A stretch of 64,000 bases of DNA from Flavobacteriaceae bacterium (GTDB taxonomy: Bacteria > Bacteroidota > Bacteroidia > Flavobacteriales > Flavobacteriaceae): contig JAHQVM010000003.1 in assembly GCA_019634365.1 (NCBI GenBank), positions 45,492-109,491 of the forward strand, given 5' to 3'. The number at the start of each line of letters is the position of its first letter. Position 1 is the first letter of the stretch. The notes under the pieces were generated by a model. It searched no databases, was not told the origin of the DNA, and was given only the letters and a program-made list of their open reading frames with translations. Below, piece after piece: positions 19,536 to 28,558 of the stretch. The position numbers and the translations under genes are program-made.

Positions 19536-19943
19536 ATGAAATTTTTAAGCGCAAAAACAGTCATTCGGACCAAAGACTTTGAAGCTTCCAAAGCATTCTA
19601 CATGGAAGTTTTACAACTGGAACTATACGAGTCCTATGATGACGGAGATGGTTCTTGTGGTATTATTTTGAGGATTGGGGATGAAAACAGCACAGCGCTA
19701 TTGGAGATTTCTGAAATCAAAGACTTTCACGAATACCATCAAAAAGCATTCGATAAAAAATTTGCCAGTAATAAGGCGGGATTACAGATTCGCACCGACG
19801 ATGTACACTTTTGGGCCGACCGACTGAAAGCAATGAAATGGTCTGTACGCGGCCCAGTCCTAAGACCATGGGGATCCCATTACTTATACCTTCGAGATCC
19901 TGATGGACTTCAAATTATTATATACCAAGAAAAAAGCAATTAG
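19536..19943 (+). CDS. VOC family protein (glyoxalase/bleomycin-resistance superfamily)
   Basis: 'FYMEVLQLELYE...' and 'YLRDPDGLQIIIYQEK' VOC motifs. Confidence 0.88.
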   Translation: MKFLSAKTVIRTKDFEASKAFYMEVLQLELYESYDDGDGSCGIILRIGDENSTALLEISEIKDFHEYHQKAFDKKFASNKAGLQIRTDDVHFWADRLKAMKWSVRGPVLRPWGSHYLYLRDPDGLQIIIYQEKSN

Positions 19944-19945
19944 TC

Positions 19946-21217
19946 ATCCCAACCCATAAAGCCTCCCATACCTTTTATCTTATCCTCCTTATCCTTGCCG
20001 GGGAAGCCGTTTTTATTTTGCCCTTCGTATTGGCCCGAGTATTTCGCCCAACAGTGTTGGAAGCCTTTCAGCTTTCGAATACAGAATTGGGATTATGCTA
20101 TTCGGTTTATGGATTGGTAGCACTCCCCGCCTATCTTTTTGGTGGACCGTTAGCAGACCGCTTTCCACCTAGAAAATTGATTGCCATTGCGCTGTGGGCT
20201 ACTGCTTTGGGAGGTTTGGTATATGCTTCCTATCCCTCTCCTTTGGTTTTAAAAATACTTTATGGGTATTGGGGATGTACTACCATTTTCCTATTCTGGG
20301 CAGCCATGATAAAAGCTACACGGGTCTGGGGTGGAAACACCTCTCAAGGGAAAGCGTTCGGATTTTTAGATGGTGGGCGTGGCCTTGTGGGAGCTTCATT
20401 CGGTCTATTGGGCGTATTTATTTTTAGTCTATTCGCCTCAGGGGATTTCGAAAATATCTCTTTTGAAGAACGCAAGGAGGCCTTTAAATATGTAGTTTGG
20501 GTATCCGCCATAATCGTTACTGTAGTTGGGATATTGGTTTGGTTCTTTTTAAAATCTGATAGGGACGAGAAAGAGCTATTGGTAGAACGAATTTCTGCCA
20601 AGGAAATAGGAACACTGCTCCGAATTCCCTCGGTATGGTTGTTAATGATCATCATCCTTTGTGCTTACGTGGGCTACAAGTTCACAGATATCTTTTCCCA
20701 ATATGCCAACGAAGTCATGGGATATAACCAAGTCGATTCTGCCAAGGTAGGTACCTTTTTATTGTCCATACGTCCCATTGTAGGGGTTCTCATTGGTTTT
20801 ATGGCAGATCGGAGCCGAGTCTCCTTTTGGTTAGTGATAGGGTTTGCGGTTAGCATCGTAGGATCCCTACTGTTTGCCTCTGGATGGGTGATTCCTAACT
20901 TCACGGCCTTGTTTTTCCTTTCGGTACTCATTACGGCTACTGGAATCTACGCAGCTCGTTCGCTCTATTTCGCCGTCATGAAAGAAGGAAGAATTCCATT
21001 GGTGTTAACCGGTACGGCCGTTGGGCTTATTTCATTGGTAGGATACACTCCAGATATTTTCGCCGGTGCAGCCATGGGATATCTCTTGGATCAGACGCCT
21101 GGAATAGGCGGTCATCAAAATGTGTTTTGGTTGCTTACCGGCTTTTCCGTTGTGGGCGGTATTGCCTCCGTAATTTTTTGGATATGGAGTCGGAAATCTT
21201 CAAAAAACAACACCTAA
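19946..21217 (+). CDS. MFS transporter; probable non-canonical start (ATC 19946) rather than TTG 20018
   Basis: 12-TM-like hydrophobicity, 'GGPLADRFPPRKL'; open frame upstream of TTG encodes 'IPTHKASHTFYLILLILAGEAVFILPFVLARVFRPT', a full TM1. Confidence 0.75.
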   Translation: MPTHKASHTFYLILLILAGEAVFILPFVLARVFRPTVLEAFQLSNTELGLCYSVYGLVALPAYLFGGPLADRFPPRKLIAIALWATALGGLVYASYPSPLVLKILYGYWGCTTIFLFWAAMIKATRVWGGNTSQGKAFGFLDGGRGLVGASFGLLGVFIFSLFASGDFENISFEERKEAFKYVVWVSAIIVTVVGILVWFFLKSDRDEKELLVERISAKEIGTLLRIPSVWLLMIIILCAYVGYKFTDIFSQYANEVMGYNQVDSAKVGTFLLSIRPIVGVLIGFMADRSRVSFWLVIGFAVSIVGSLLFASGWVIPNFTALFFLSVLITATGIYAARSLYFAVMKEGRIPLVLTGTAVGLISLVGYTPDIFAGAAMGYLLDQTPGIGGHQNVFWLLTGFSVVGGIASVIFWIWSRKSSKNNT

Positions 21218-21276
21218 TTTTCGCATTGTTCTAAAAATGAGTATCTTATGATGACCTAATCAATATATTTTACGTC

Positions 21277-21699
21277 ATGGGAACCATTAAAAGCCTTAAC
21301 AAATGGGCTAATGCCCATTCCTATTATCCATTAGACTTTCTTCGGATTGCTTTGGGTGCATTCTTAATCATTAAAGGTTTTAATTTCATGGGAAATACCC
21401 TTGAATTATTAGAACTGATTAAACCTATGAAAAGTTTGGTGGGAGAAATGATCGCCATTCATTATGTCGTTCCTGCTCACTTTATTGGCGGATTGCTCAT
21501 TGCATTCGGATTATTGACCCGCTGGGCCTGCATTGCACAACTACCTATTTTAATTGGTGCGGTAATCATTAATTTTGCTGGCACCATGAATGCAACCAAT
21601 TTGATTTTAGCAAGTGTTGCACTCTTACTATGTGTTTTCTTTGCCATTTTCGGCTCGGACAAGCACTCTATGGACAAGTACTTTAAAATGTACCAGTAG
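21277..21699 (+). CDS. DoxX family membrane protein
   Basis: 'LDFLRIALGAFLIIKGFNFMG...HFIGGLLIAFGLLTRWA' four-TM DoxX pattern. Confidence 0.8.
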   Translation: MGTIKSLNKWANAHSYYPLDFLRIALGAFLIIKGFNFMGNTLELLELIKPMKSLVGEMIAIHYVVPAHFIGGLLIAFGLLTRWACIAQLPILIGAVIINFAGTMNATNLILASVALLLCVFFAIFGSDKHSMDKYFKMYQ

Positions 21700-23013
21700 T
21701 TACCAAGAAATGGGTTTAATTGCCTCTTGGCGACCATTTACATACCGAAAACCATTTTCACCGTAGAATCCAGCTTCTTCGAGCATGATTCGTATGTCCT
21801 TACTCCATTCTGGAAGGGTTACGGTGGTGTTCAATTCGATAGCATATACGGTATTTTCAAATAAAGGATAGTCGCCCGTACCCGGAACACCTCCTTGAGA
21901 ATCCCACATGCCAATGGTAGGCCCAGCACTATGTCCGTAGGTTCCCAATGGATGGGTATATATCGACGGGCGCATTCCTTCTGCTTTCCCTTCAGACAAT
22001 GACTTTAAAAGGATTTCATTGCCCGACTTGCCCGTTTCGAAATTCCCCGTAAAAATATCCTGAATCCGATTCCCCTTTGCAAAAGCCTCCTTCAAAAAAT
22101 CAGGTACCTCCTGCTCCCCTTCCCGCAAAACATAGGCATGTTGCTGGCAATCTGTATTCAAACCAATGTAAGTGATGCCAAAATCACAATGCAATAAGTC
22201 CCCTGGTAAAATCACTTTGTTCTTTTCACCTTTAGAAAAGGAATAGATGTGACTTTTAAGGGCTTCCTCGCTCCTTTGAACATCGATCGTTGGATGGAAC
22301 CAAGTCTCCAGTCCCATATCGGTAACCTTTTGGCGCAACCACCATACAACATCATCTGTGGTGGTAGTTCCAGGAGTAATTACTTTGTCACTGAAAGCTT
22401 CATCAATGATTCCATGTGTAACTTCTACGAGCGTATTGTACAATTCCATTTCTTGGTCGGTGCGCGTCTCAATCCATCCAACCGCAAGCTTCTCTGCCGA
22501 CACCAATTTATCTTCCCACTGTTGGGGTAAGGCTTCCTTTAATTCTTTGTAATCGGTAACGACCAAACCATCGGCAATTCCGAAGTGTTCGGACATATTA
22601 ATACCAATTTTGTTGGGATTTCGTTCTTCAATAATTTCTACCAAACGAGCCCATTGATCAGGCTGTTTTTCCTTATCCCAAGCAGATACTATATTTTCGC
22701 CCACATCGTAACGGGCCACTGCTAACTTTTCGATAAGTCCTTGGGCCTGGTTCCTATAAAACACCAATATCGTTCTACGACGGGCATTCAACCATTTGGC
22801 TGGTAACATGGTTTTCATCACCGGATCTTCGTTATATTCCCGGGAAATTACCAACCACATATCAATTTCGGTACGATCCATTAACATGGGCAATACTGTA
22901 TTGAAACGATTGGCCAAAAGCTCATCTTTCAGTAGTGACCTATCCCTTTCTGGTAGCATCTGAGCCGTTAACGTTGAAGTGATAAAAGCGGTAAGAAACA
23001 GGAAATATTTCAT
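21700..23013 (-). CDS. M24 family metallopeptidase (Xaa-Pro aminopeptidase-like), secreted
   Basis: MKYFLFLTAFITSTLTAQ signal; 'GDLLHCDFGITYIGLNTDCQQHAYVLREGE', 'HPLGTYGHSAGPTIG'; start moved to Met at 23013. Confidence 0.86.
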   Translation of the reverse strand: MKYFLFLTAFITSTLTAQMLPERDRSLLKDELLANRFNTVLPMLMDRTEIDMWLVISREYNEDPVMKTMLPAKWLNARRRTILVFYRNQAQGLIEKLAVARYDVGENIVSAWDKEKQPDQWARLVEIIEERNPNKIGINMSEHFGIADGLVVTDYKELKEALPQQWEDKLVSAEKLAVGWIETRTDQEMELYNTLVEVTHGIIDEAFSDKVITPGTTTTDDVVWWLRQKVTDMGLETWFHPTIDVQRSEEALKSHIYSFSKGEKNKVILPGDLLHCDFGITYIGLNTDCQQHAYVLREGEQEVPDFLKEAFAKGNRIQDIFTGNFETGKSGNEILLKSLSEGKAEGMRPSIYTHPLGTYGHSAGPTIGMWDSQGGVPGTGDYPLFENTVYAIELNTTVTLPEWSKDIRIMLEEAGFYGENGFRYVNGRQEAIKPISW

Positions 23014-23056
23014 GGAGGATAATTTTCCTAAAAATACACATTTCACCATAAAGAAA

Positions 23057-23078
23057 GGGAACCGAACAAACGGTTCCC
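23057..23078 (-). terminator. Intrinsic terminator downstream of plug-only gene
   Basis: Minus: GGGAACCG-tttgtt-CGGTTCCC followed by TTTCTTTATGG. Confidence 0.7.
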
Positions 23079-23126
23079 TCAACCCCAATTAAAACTGGCC
23101 GTAACTAGCGCAGTATTATTTTTCTG

Positions 23127-23867
23127 CTACCTACTAGCGTAGGCTCCCGATTTGGTCGTAATAAGGACGACGCCATTCCTACCCAATGAACCGTAGAGAT
23201 TGGTAGCTGCAAGACCTTTCAATATTTTTACGCTTTCTATGTTATTTGGATCAATATCGAAGGATCGATTCGACCCCAAATCACCACAAACTGGGTTGCC
23301 AGGATGTGTTATGGTAGTATCAAACGGCACACCATCCACCACATACAAAGGATGGCTCGATCCATTAATGGTGTTCAACCCTCTAATGGTTACCAAATTA
23401 CTGGAACCTACAAATCCCGATTGGGGTTTCACCATAATTCCCGCTGTGGTTCCTTCGAGCATGCGGGAAAAATCTTTTTGAAGGTTATCGCTTAATTGCG
23501 TTCCACAGAGCGTAGAAACTGCATATCCTTGAGCTTTCTTATCGGAATACCCTCCCGTAAACAAGGCCATAATGGAAGCGTTGTCCCGCTCCATAACCAT
23601 ATTGATGGGACTGTCATCTTCGACAAGTACGGTCATGGTATAATATCCTGCATGACTGAAGGTGATGTGTTTTCCTGTTTCGACGATTAAGGAATATGCG
23701 CCCATTTCATCGGTACGGGTAAGCAATTGTTCGTCTTCTCCGATGATCTTCACGTTGGGAAAAGGCTCATTGTTTTCATCTGTAACGGTTCCTTCAATTT
23801 GAACCTGTTGACTGTAAACGTTAACCATTGAAAGTGCAAAAATTAAGATGGCGGATAGTGTTCTCAT
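23127..23867 (-). CDS. Carboxypeptidase-regulatory-like + TonB plug domain protein without beta-barrel
   Basis: MRTLSAILIFALSMVNVYSQ signal; 'VTDENNEPFPNVKIIGEDEQLLTRTDEMGAYSL'; 'GLNTINGSSHPLYVVDGVPFD...GRNGVVLITTKSGAYASR*' ends at end of plug. Confidence 0.85.
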   Translation of the reverse strand: MRTLSAILIFALSMVNVYSQQVQIEGTVTDENNEPFPNVKIIGEDEQLLTRTDEMGAYSLIVETGKHITFSHAGYYTMTVLVEDDSPINMVMERDNASIMALFTGGYSDKKAQGYAVSTLCGTQLSDNLQKDFSRMLEGTTAGIMVKPQSGFVGSSNLVTIRGLNTINGSSHPLYVVDGVPFDTTITHPGNPVCGDLGSNRSFDIDPNNIESVKILKGLAATNLYGSLGRNGVVLITTKSGAYASR

Positions 23868-23984
23868 AATTGATTGATTAAAAGTTAATAACCTGAAACT
23901 ACCCCATGAAAATGTTTTAGGCAATGTAGAATGAGTGAAACGGCATTTTCATTGAGGGAAAACGCTATCCATGCATCCATATCT

Positions 23985-24026
23985 AAAATTACTGGGGAAC
24001 CATTGGTTTGGTTCCCCAGTAATTTT
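23985..24026 (-). terminator. Strong intrinsic terminator / perfect 17-bp inverted repeat overlapping the stop of the vWA gene
   Basis: AAAATTACTGGGGAACC-attggttt-GGTTCCCCAGTAATTTT. Confidence 0.8.
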
Positions 24027-26175
24027 AATAACTTTTCACCAAACGAATGAATTCGGCTTTATAGCCATCTTCATCATTGCCTTTACCGGCTACTGCCAGA
24101 TCGATGACATCTTCTCGATTGAAAGTGTCAATAAAGATTGACTTTCGTAGCTGAAGCCCAAAAAGAGCCACTGCCGCTGAAAATTTGAAATCCTGTGAAG
24201 CCTTTTCAAAGCCTACATCTGAATCATTAAGGGTTTTAACAATAAGCTTGCTCTTGTTACCATCTGGTTCCTTATATCGAAACTTCACCGTAAGCAGCTC
24301 CTTATTATCATCCTTAAGGGAGAATTTTCTGTACTTCAATGCATCTACTTTTCCAACATAAACACTTTCCACACCTACAGGAATGACTTCATACAATGCA
24401 GTAACCGTATGACCGCTACCAATTTCTCCTGCATCTTTGGTATCATCATTAAAATCGCTGTCTTCCAGTAATCTGTTTTCGTATCCAATAAGTCTATGTG
24501 CTTGGACTAAGGTTGGATTGAATTCTACTTGAATCTTAACATCCTTAGCTATGGTATACATGGTTCCAAAAAATTCTGCTCCAAGTACCTTTCTAGCTTC
24601 CTGCATGGTATCTATATATGCATGGTTGCCATTTCCTTTATCGGCTAGGGTTTCCATTTTTGAGTCTTTGTAATTCCCCATTCCGAAACCGAGAACCGTA
24701 AGAAAAACTCCACTTTTACGTTTCTCCTCAATGAGTTCTTCCATAGCCATATCACTGGATGCACCTACATTAAAATCGCCATCGGTAGCTAAGATCACTC
24801 GATTGTTGCCTCCTTTAATGAAGTTTTTTTCAGCAGTTTTATAGGCTAGTTCTATACCTTCGCCTCCTGCCGTGGATCCTCCAGCGCTAAGACTTCTAAT
24901 CGCTTTCATGATGGTCTCTTTATCATCCCCATGGGTAGGCTCCAATACCATTCCCGCGGCACCGGCATATACGACAATGGATACTTTGTCTTTTTCGCGT
25001 AATTGATCAACCAATACCCCAAAAGCAGGTTTTAGTAGCCCTAACTTATTACTTGAATTCATAGATCCAGAGACGTCAATAAGAAATACAAGATTCGAAG
25101 GAGGTGCATCCCCTTTGGGAAGGTCTTTACCCTTTAAACCAATTTTAACCAATTTGGCGTCCTTGTTCCAAGGCGAATTGGCCATTTCGGTATGAATGGA
25201 AAATGGATGCTCATCTTCAGGGTTAGGATAGTCGTATGAGAAATAGTTAATCATTTCCTCAATTTTAACCGCTTCCTGCGGAACCTTTTGTCCATTGTTG
25301 ATCATTCTCCGAATATTGCTATAACCCGCCTTATCAACATCTATAGAAAAGGTGGAAAGTGGACTGGTACTTACATTTTTAAAGGTATTTTCAGGAATGT
25401 ATTTGTAGCTTTCATTGTCCGAAACTGGATTGTGATTCCCGTTCTGAGTTGTGATTAGAATTACTCCATTTATCGCCTTACTCCCATAAAGTCCAGTTGC
25501 TTCCTCTCCTTTAAGAATAGACACATCTTTTATGTTTCCGGGTTTAATATTAAGTGTGTTCTCCATCCAATAACTGTCTTTCTCTGTCTTTTCCATTCCA
25601 GTTTCAGGTCCGACATATGGGACACCGTCTATAACATATAGGACATCGTTGTGCCCAGTAATTGAATTGGTTCCTCTAATAACAACTTTACTACCCGCAC
25701 CAGAATTACCATTCTGGGCACTAATCTGAATGCCGGCTGCCTTACCTTGCATTTTTTTAGATTTAGTTCGCCTTGTTCCATTCCTGCCGATAGATTCTGC
25801 TTGCACTGAACTCACTGCATAACCAAGGGCTCTTTTTTCCTTTTTAATAGCAAATCCCGTAACAACCACCTCTTCCAATAATGCAGGATCTGGTTCCATT
25901 TGGAAGGAAATCTCTTTGGTTTTTGAGTCAATCTTCTTTTCGGCAGTTTTATAGCTGATATAGCTAAAAACCAATGTTTGGCCAACCTCTGCAACAATAC
26001 TATAATTGCCATCGAAATCGGTACGGGTGCCATTGGAGGTTCCTTTAACAATGACATTGACCCCTGGCAATGGCATTTTTGTTTCATCGGTAATAGTTCC
26101 ACTAACCTCTGCTTTTTGAGCTTGTAACAGGCTGTGTGATAGTACGAATGCAAGAAAGAATAGTAATGTTCTCAT
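24025..26175 (-). CDS. Carboxypeptidase-regulatory-like + SusC-type TonB plug + von Willebrand factor A (YfbK-type) fusion protein
   Basis: Signal MRTLLFFLAFVLSHSLLQAQ; 'LPGVNVIVKGTSNGTRTDFDGNYSI'; 'LEEVVVTGFAIKKEKRALGYAVSSV...GVILITTQNG'; vWA MIDAS 'FLIDVSGSMNSSNKL'; YfbK-like C-terminus. Confidence 0.9.
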   Translation of the reverse strand: MRTLLFFLAFVLSHSLLQAQKAEVSGTITDETKMPLPGVNVIVKGTSNGTRTDFDGNYSIVAEVGQTLVFSYISYKTAEKKIDSKTKEISFQMEPDPALLEEVVVTGFAIKKEKRALGYAVSSVQAESIGRNGTRRTKSKKMQGKAAGIQISAQNGNSGAGSKVVIRGTNSITGHNDVLYVIDGVPYVGPETGMEKTEKDSYWMENTLNIKPGNIKDVSILKGEEATGLYGSKAINGVILITTQNGNHNPVSDNESYKYIPENTFKNVSTSPLSTFSIDVDKAGYSNIRRMINNGQKVPQEAVKIEEMINYFSYDYPNPEDEHPFSIHTEMANSPWNKDAKLVKIGLKGKDLPKGDAPPSNLVFLIDVSGSMNSSNKLGLLKPAFGVLVDQLREKDKVSIVVYAGAAGMVLEPTHGDDKETIMKAIRSLSAGGSTAGGEGIELAYKTAEKNFIKGGNNRVILATDGDFNVGASSDMAMEELIEEKRKSGVFLTVLGFGMGNYKDSKMETLADKGNGNHAYIDTMQEARKVLGAEFFGTMYTIAKDVKIQVEFNPTLVQAHRLIGYENRLLEDSDFNDDTKDAGEIGSGHTVTALYEVIPVGVESVYVGKVDALKYRKFSLKDDNKELLTVKFRYKEPDGNKSKLIVKTLNDSDVGFEKASQDFKFSAAVALFGLQLRKSIFIDTFNREDVIDLAVAGKGNDEDGYKAEFIRLVKSY

Positions 26176-26302
26176 ATCTGTATGGATTAAAAGTGATGGG
26201 ATAAAACTAGCAGGGACACTCATCTTAAAAAAAGAACAATGAGGCATCAGGTACTTTGAGTGAGGGAACTCACAATTAGCAATTTAACGTTGTTCAAATA
26301 AG

Positions 26303-26335
26303 AAAAGGGAGCCCAACCAAGCGACTCCCCTTTCC
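26303..26335 (-). terminator. Candidate intrinsic terminator in the menE/vWA intergenic region
   Basis: Minus: AAAGGGGAGtcgcttggttgggCTCCCTTTTCTTAT. Confidence 0.5.
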
Positions 26336-26429
26336 CAAAAAAACCAACCAAAAAAACTAAGATGACTTACTTATGTTAATAAATAAATACACTCAAACTT
26401 ACTTTGGATGTCTATAAAATAAAAGTGGG

Positions 26430-26460
26430 ATTGAGGGAAGTACCCACCCCATTGAGGGAA
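26430..26460. repeat. Two direct repeats ATTGAGGGAA, 21-bp period
   Basis: ATTGAGGGAA at 26430-26439 and 26451-26460. Confidence 0.85.
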
Positions 26461-26464
26461 GCTG

Positions 26465-27541
26465 TTACTTGTGCTTGTGAAGCAAGGAAAGCACGTCCTG
26501 TCGTTTTATTTTTCCGGTTTCCGTATACGGAAACTGTGACAAGGAATATATTTTTTTGGGACGCTCGTATTTATGTAGGCCTTGAAAGGCTTTAGTATAA
26601 ACGGCTTCGCTTGGCAATTCCTGTCCTTCCACAATAAGAATAAGGCGATCACCCAAAGCTTCATCTTTCTCTGAAGCCACGATAAAGGAAAAATTGAAAT
26701 GCTTGGAAAGTTTCATTTCGATCTCTTCGGGACTCAACTTAATGCCCCCGCTGTTAATTACGTTGTCGATCCTACCCAACCAGCTAAATGACACTGGGGA
26801 GTGCAAGGTGACCAAATCGTTCGTTATCACTGTGTGGTAACTTACTTTAGGGGCTTCTATTACAAGACACCCTCGATCATCATGAGAAAACGTAACATGA
26901 GGTAAGGCCGAAAAAACATCCGATTTGGCAAAACCATTCAACCTTCTTACTGCCACATGTGTTATGGTTTCGGTCATACCATAAGTGGCAAAAACCTCGG
27001 TAGTCTTATGCTGAAGTTGTTTTTCCAATTCCGTAGAAATAGCTCCACCACCCACAATCATTTTCTTGACCTTGTCTAACGCCTCCAAAGAGTGGTGGAG
27101 TTGAAAGGGCACCATCGCCACGAAGTCATAATTGTTATCGTATTCGGTAAGAGCATCTTTATTGGGTGCAACCGCATGTAAATCCCAACCCAGCACCAAT
27201 GCACGTACCAACATCATTTTTCCAGCGATATAATCGGCAGATAGGCATAAAAGAGCTTTTGTGCCCTCTCCTATTTTAAAATAGGCGCCGGTGGCTTCAG
27301 CACTATTGATCATGTGCTCTTTTTCAAGAAATATTTCCTTAGGAATGCCTGTTGAGCCTGAAGTTCGCACCCTAATGGTTTCACCAAAATCCAACCATTC
27401 TTCCATAAAATTGGCAATACTTACCTCATAAGGTGCTCCATGGGTTTTAAGGTCATCAACGAAATTCAATAATTCCTCGGCAGAGGAATAGGACAGCCCA
27501 TTGAACTTAAACTTTGGATGTATAGAGGGTGAGGTTGGCAT
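26465..27541 (-). CDS. menE: o-Succinylbenzoate-CoA ligase (AMP-binding protein)
   Basis: 'RVRTSGSTGIPKEIFLEKEHM', 'FATYGMTETITHVAVR', 'WLGRIDNVINSGGIKLSPEEIE'; linked to menC and menA. Confidence 0.9.
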   Translation of the reverse strand: MPTSPSIHPKFKFNGLSYSSAEELLNFVDDLKTHGAPYEVSIANFMEEWLDFGETIRVRTSGSTGIPKEIFLEKEHMINSAEATGAYFKIGEGTKALLCLSADYIAGKMMLVRALVLGWDLHAVAPNKDALTEYDNNYDFVAMVPFQLHHSLEALDKVKKMIVGGGAISTELEKQLQHKTTEVFATYGMTETITHVAVRRLNGFAKSDVFSALPHVTFSHDDRGCLVIEAPKVSYHTVITNDLVTLHSPVSFSWLGRIDNVINSGGIKLSPEEIEMKLSKHFNFSFIVASEKDEALGDRLILIVEGQELPSEAVYTKAFQGLHKYERPKKIYSLSQFPYTETGKIKRQDVLSLLHKHK

Positions 27542-27552
27542 CTTGTTTGGTT

Positions 27553-28515
27553 CTAAGCGTTTCCGATTTCGGCAACGGTTTCATCGGGGGGGCGTTCTAC
27601 CTTACCGAAGAGCTTTCCACCCCAATCCTTCCATTTGTACCGCCATGCCATGATTAACAAAAAGACTGGGTATACAATCAATACAGGAATAAGCACGTCC
27701 CATCCCATGGTAGGTTCTGAAACATCCTTTAAAATAGAATGGGTCTTGAAGGCGGTCCAATCGGCAGTGACCAATAAAGCGGCAATAAGATTATTTCCAG
27801 CATGGAATCCCAAAGCGAGTTCCAATCCTTCGTCCATTAAAGTCATGATTCCCAAGAAGAAGCCCGTCCCAATATAATATACCATAACAATAGGACCCAA
27901 TTTATCCACTTCTGGATTGAAATAATGCATTCCTCCAAATACCACAGAGGTAATGATTAAGGGCAACCATTTATTCCCAAACATTACCCCAAATCCTTGC
28001 ATGAGGTAGCCTCGAAACAGATATTCTTCAAAACTGGTTTGCAATGGAATCATAACGATGGCTACCAATGCCAAAATGATAAAAGGTTGCCAATTAAATT
28101 GCACCACATAATCTTCTGGTGATTGATAATAGTCATATACTGTGGTTCCAATGGTAAAAACTGCAACTAAAACAAACCCAAACCAAAAACGGCCCCAATC
28201 AATTTTTTTGCGTGATGTGGTCACGGCGCGCATGGGTTGCTGATGTACATATCGCACCCATATATAAAGGCCCAAAAGCCCAATGGCAAAGGCCAGTAAC
28301 ATTAAAAACAAGGTGAGATTGGAATCCAATATTCCCATAATGGCATTGGGGTCTTCCATAAGGGCAAAGGCATCCATGCCTTCGGATACGGCTTTCATCA
28401 TGGCTGCAATGATGAAAGGAAAGGAACCAAATTGCCAGATAAAAAATATAACCAAAAACCCCACAATATAGCGCCAGCCTTCGTGTAGGTATTTATAAGC
28501 AAGCTGTATAAACAT
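27553..28515 (-). CDS. CPBP family intramembrane glutamic endopeptidase
   Basis: 'SFEEYLFRGYLMQGF' EExxxR motif and downstream 'HYFNPE', 'HAGNN' in a multi-TM protein. Confidence 0.85.
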   Translation of the reverse strand: MFIQLAYKYLHEGWRYIVGFLVIFFIWQFGSFPFIIAAMMKAVSEGMDAFALMEDPNAIMGILDSNLTLFLMLLAFAIGLLGLYIWVRYVHQQPMRAVTTSRKKIDWGRFWFGFVLVAVFTIGTTVYDYYQSPEDYVVQFNWQPFIILALVAIVMIPLQTSFEEYLFRGYLMQGFGVMFGNKWLPLIITSVVFGGMHYFNPEVDKLGPIVMVYYIGTGFFLGIMTLMDEGLELALGFHAGNNLIAALLVTADWTAFKTHSILKDVSEPTMGWDVLIPVLIVYPVFLLIMAWRYKWKDWGGKLFGKVERPPDETVAEIGNA

Positions 28516-28558
28516 AGTATCTTTTTAAAACGGATTAGAGGGCGATTCCTGCATTTTG

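Noticed and set aside
23072-23080. Additional TTGAGGGAA motif on minus strand
   Set aside because: It is formed by the 5' arm and flank of a terminator hairpin downstream of the plug gene, not a promoter region
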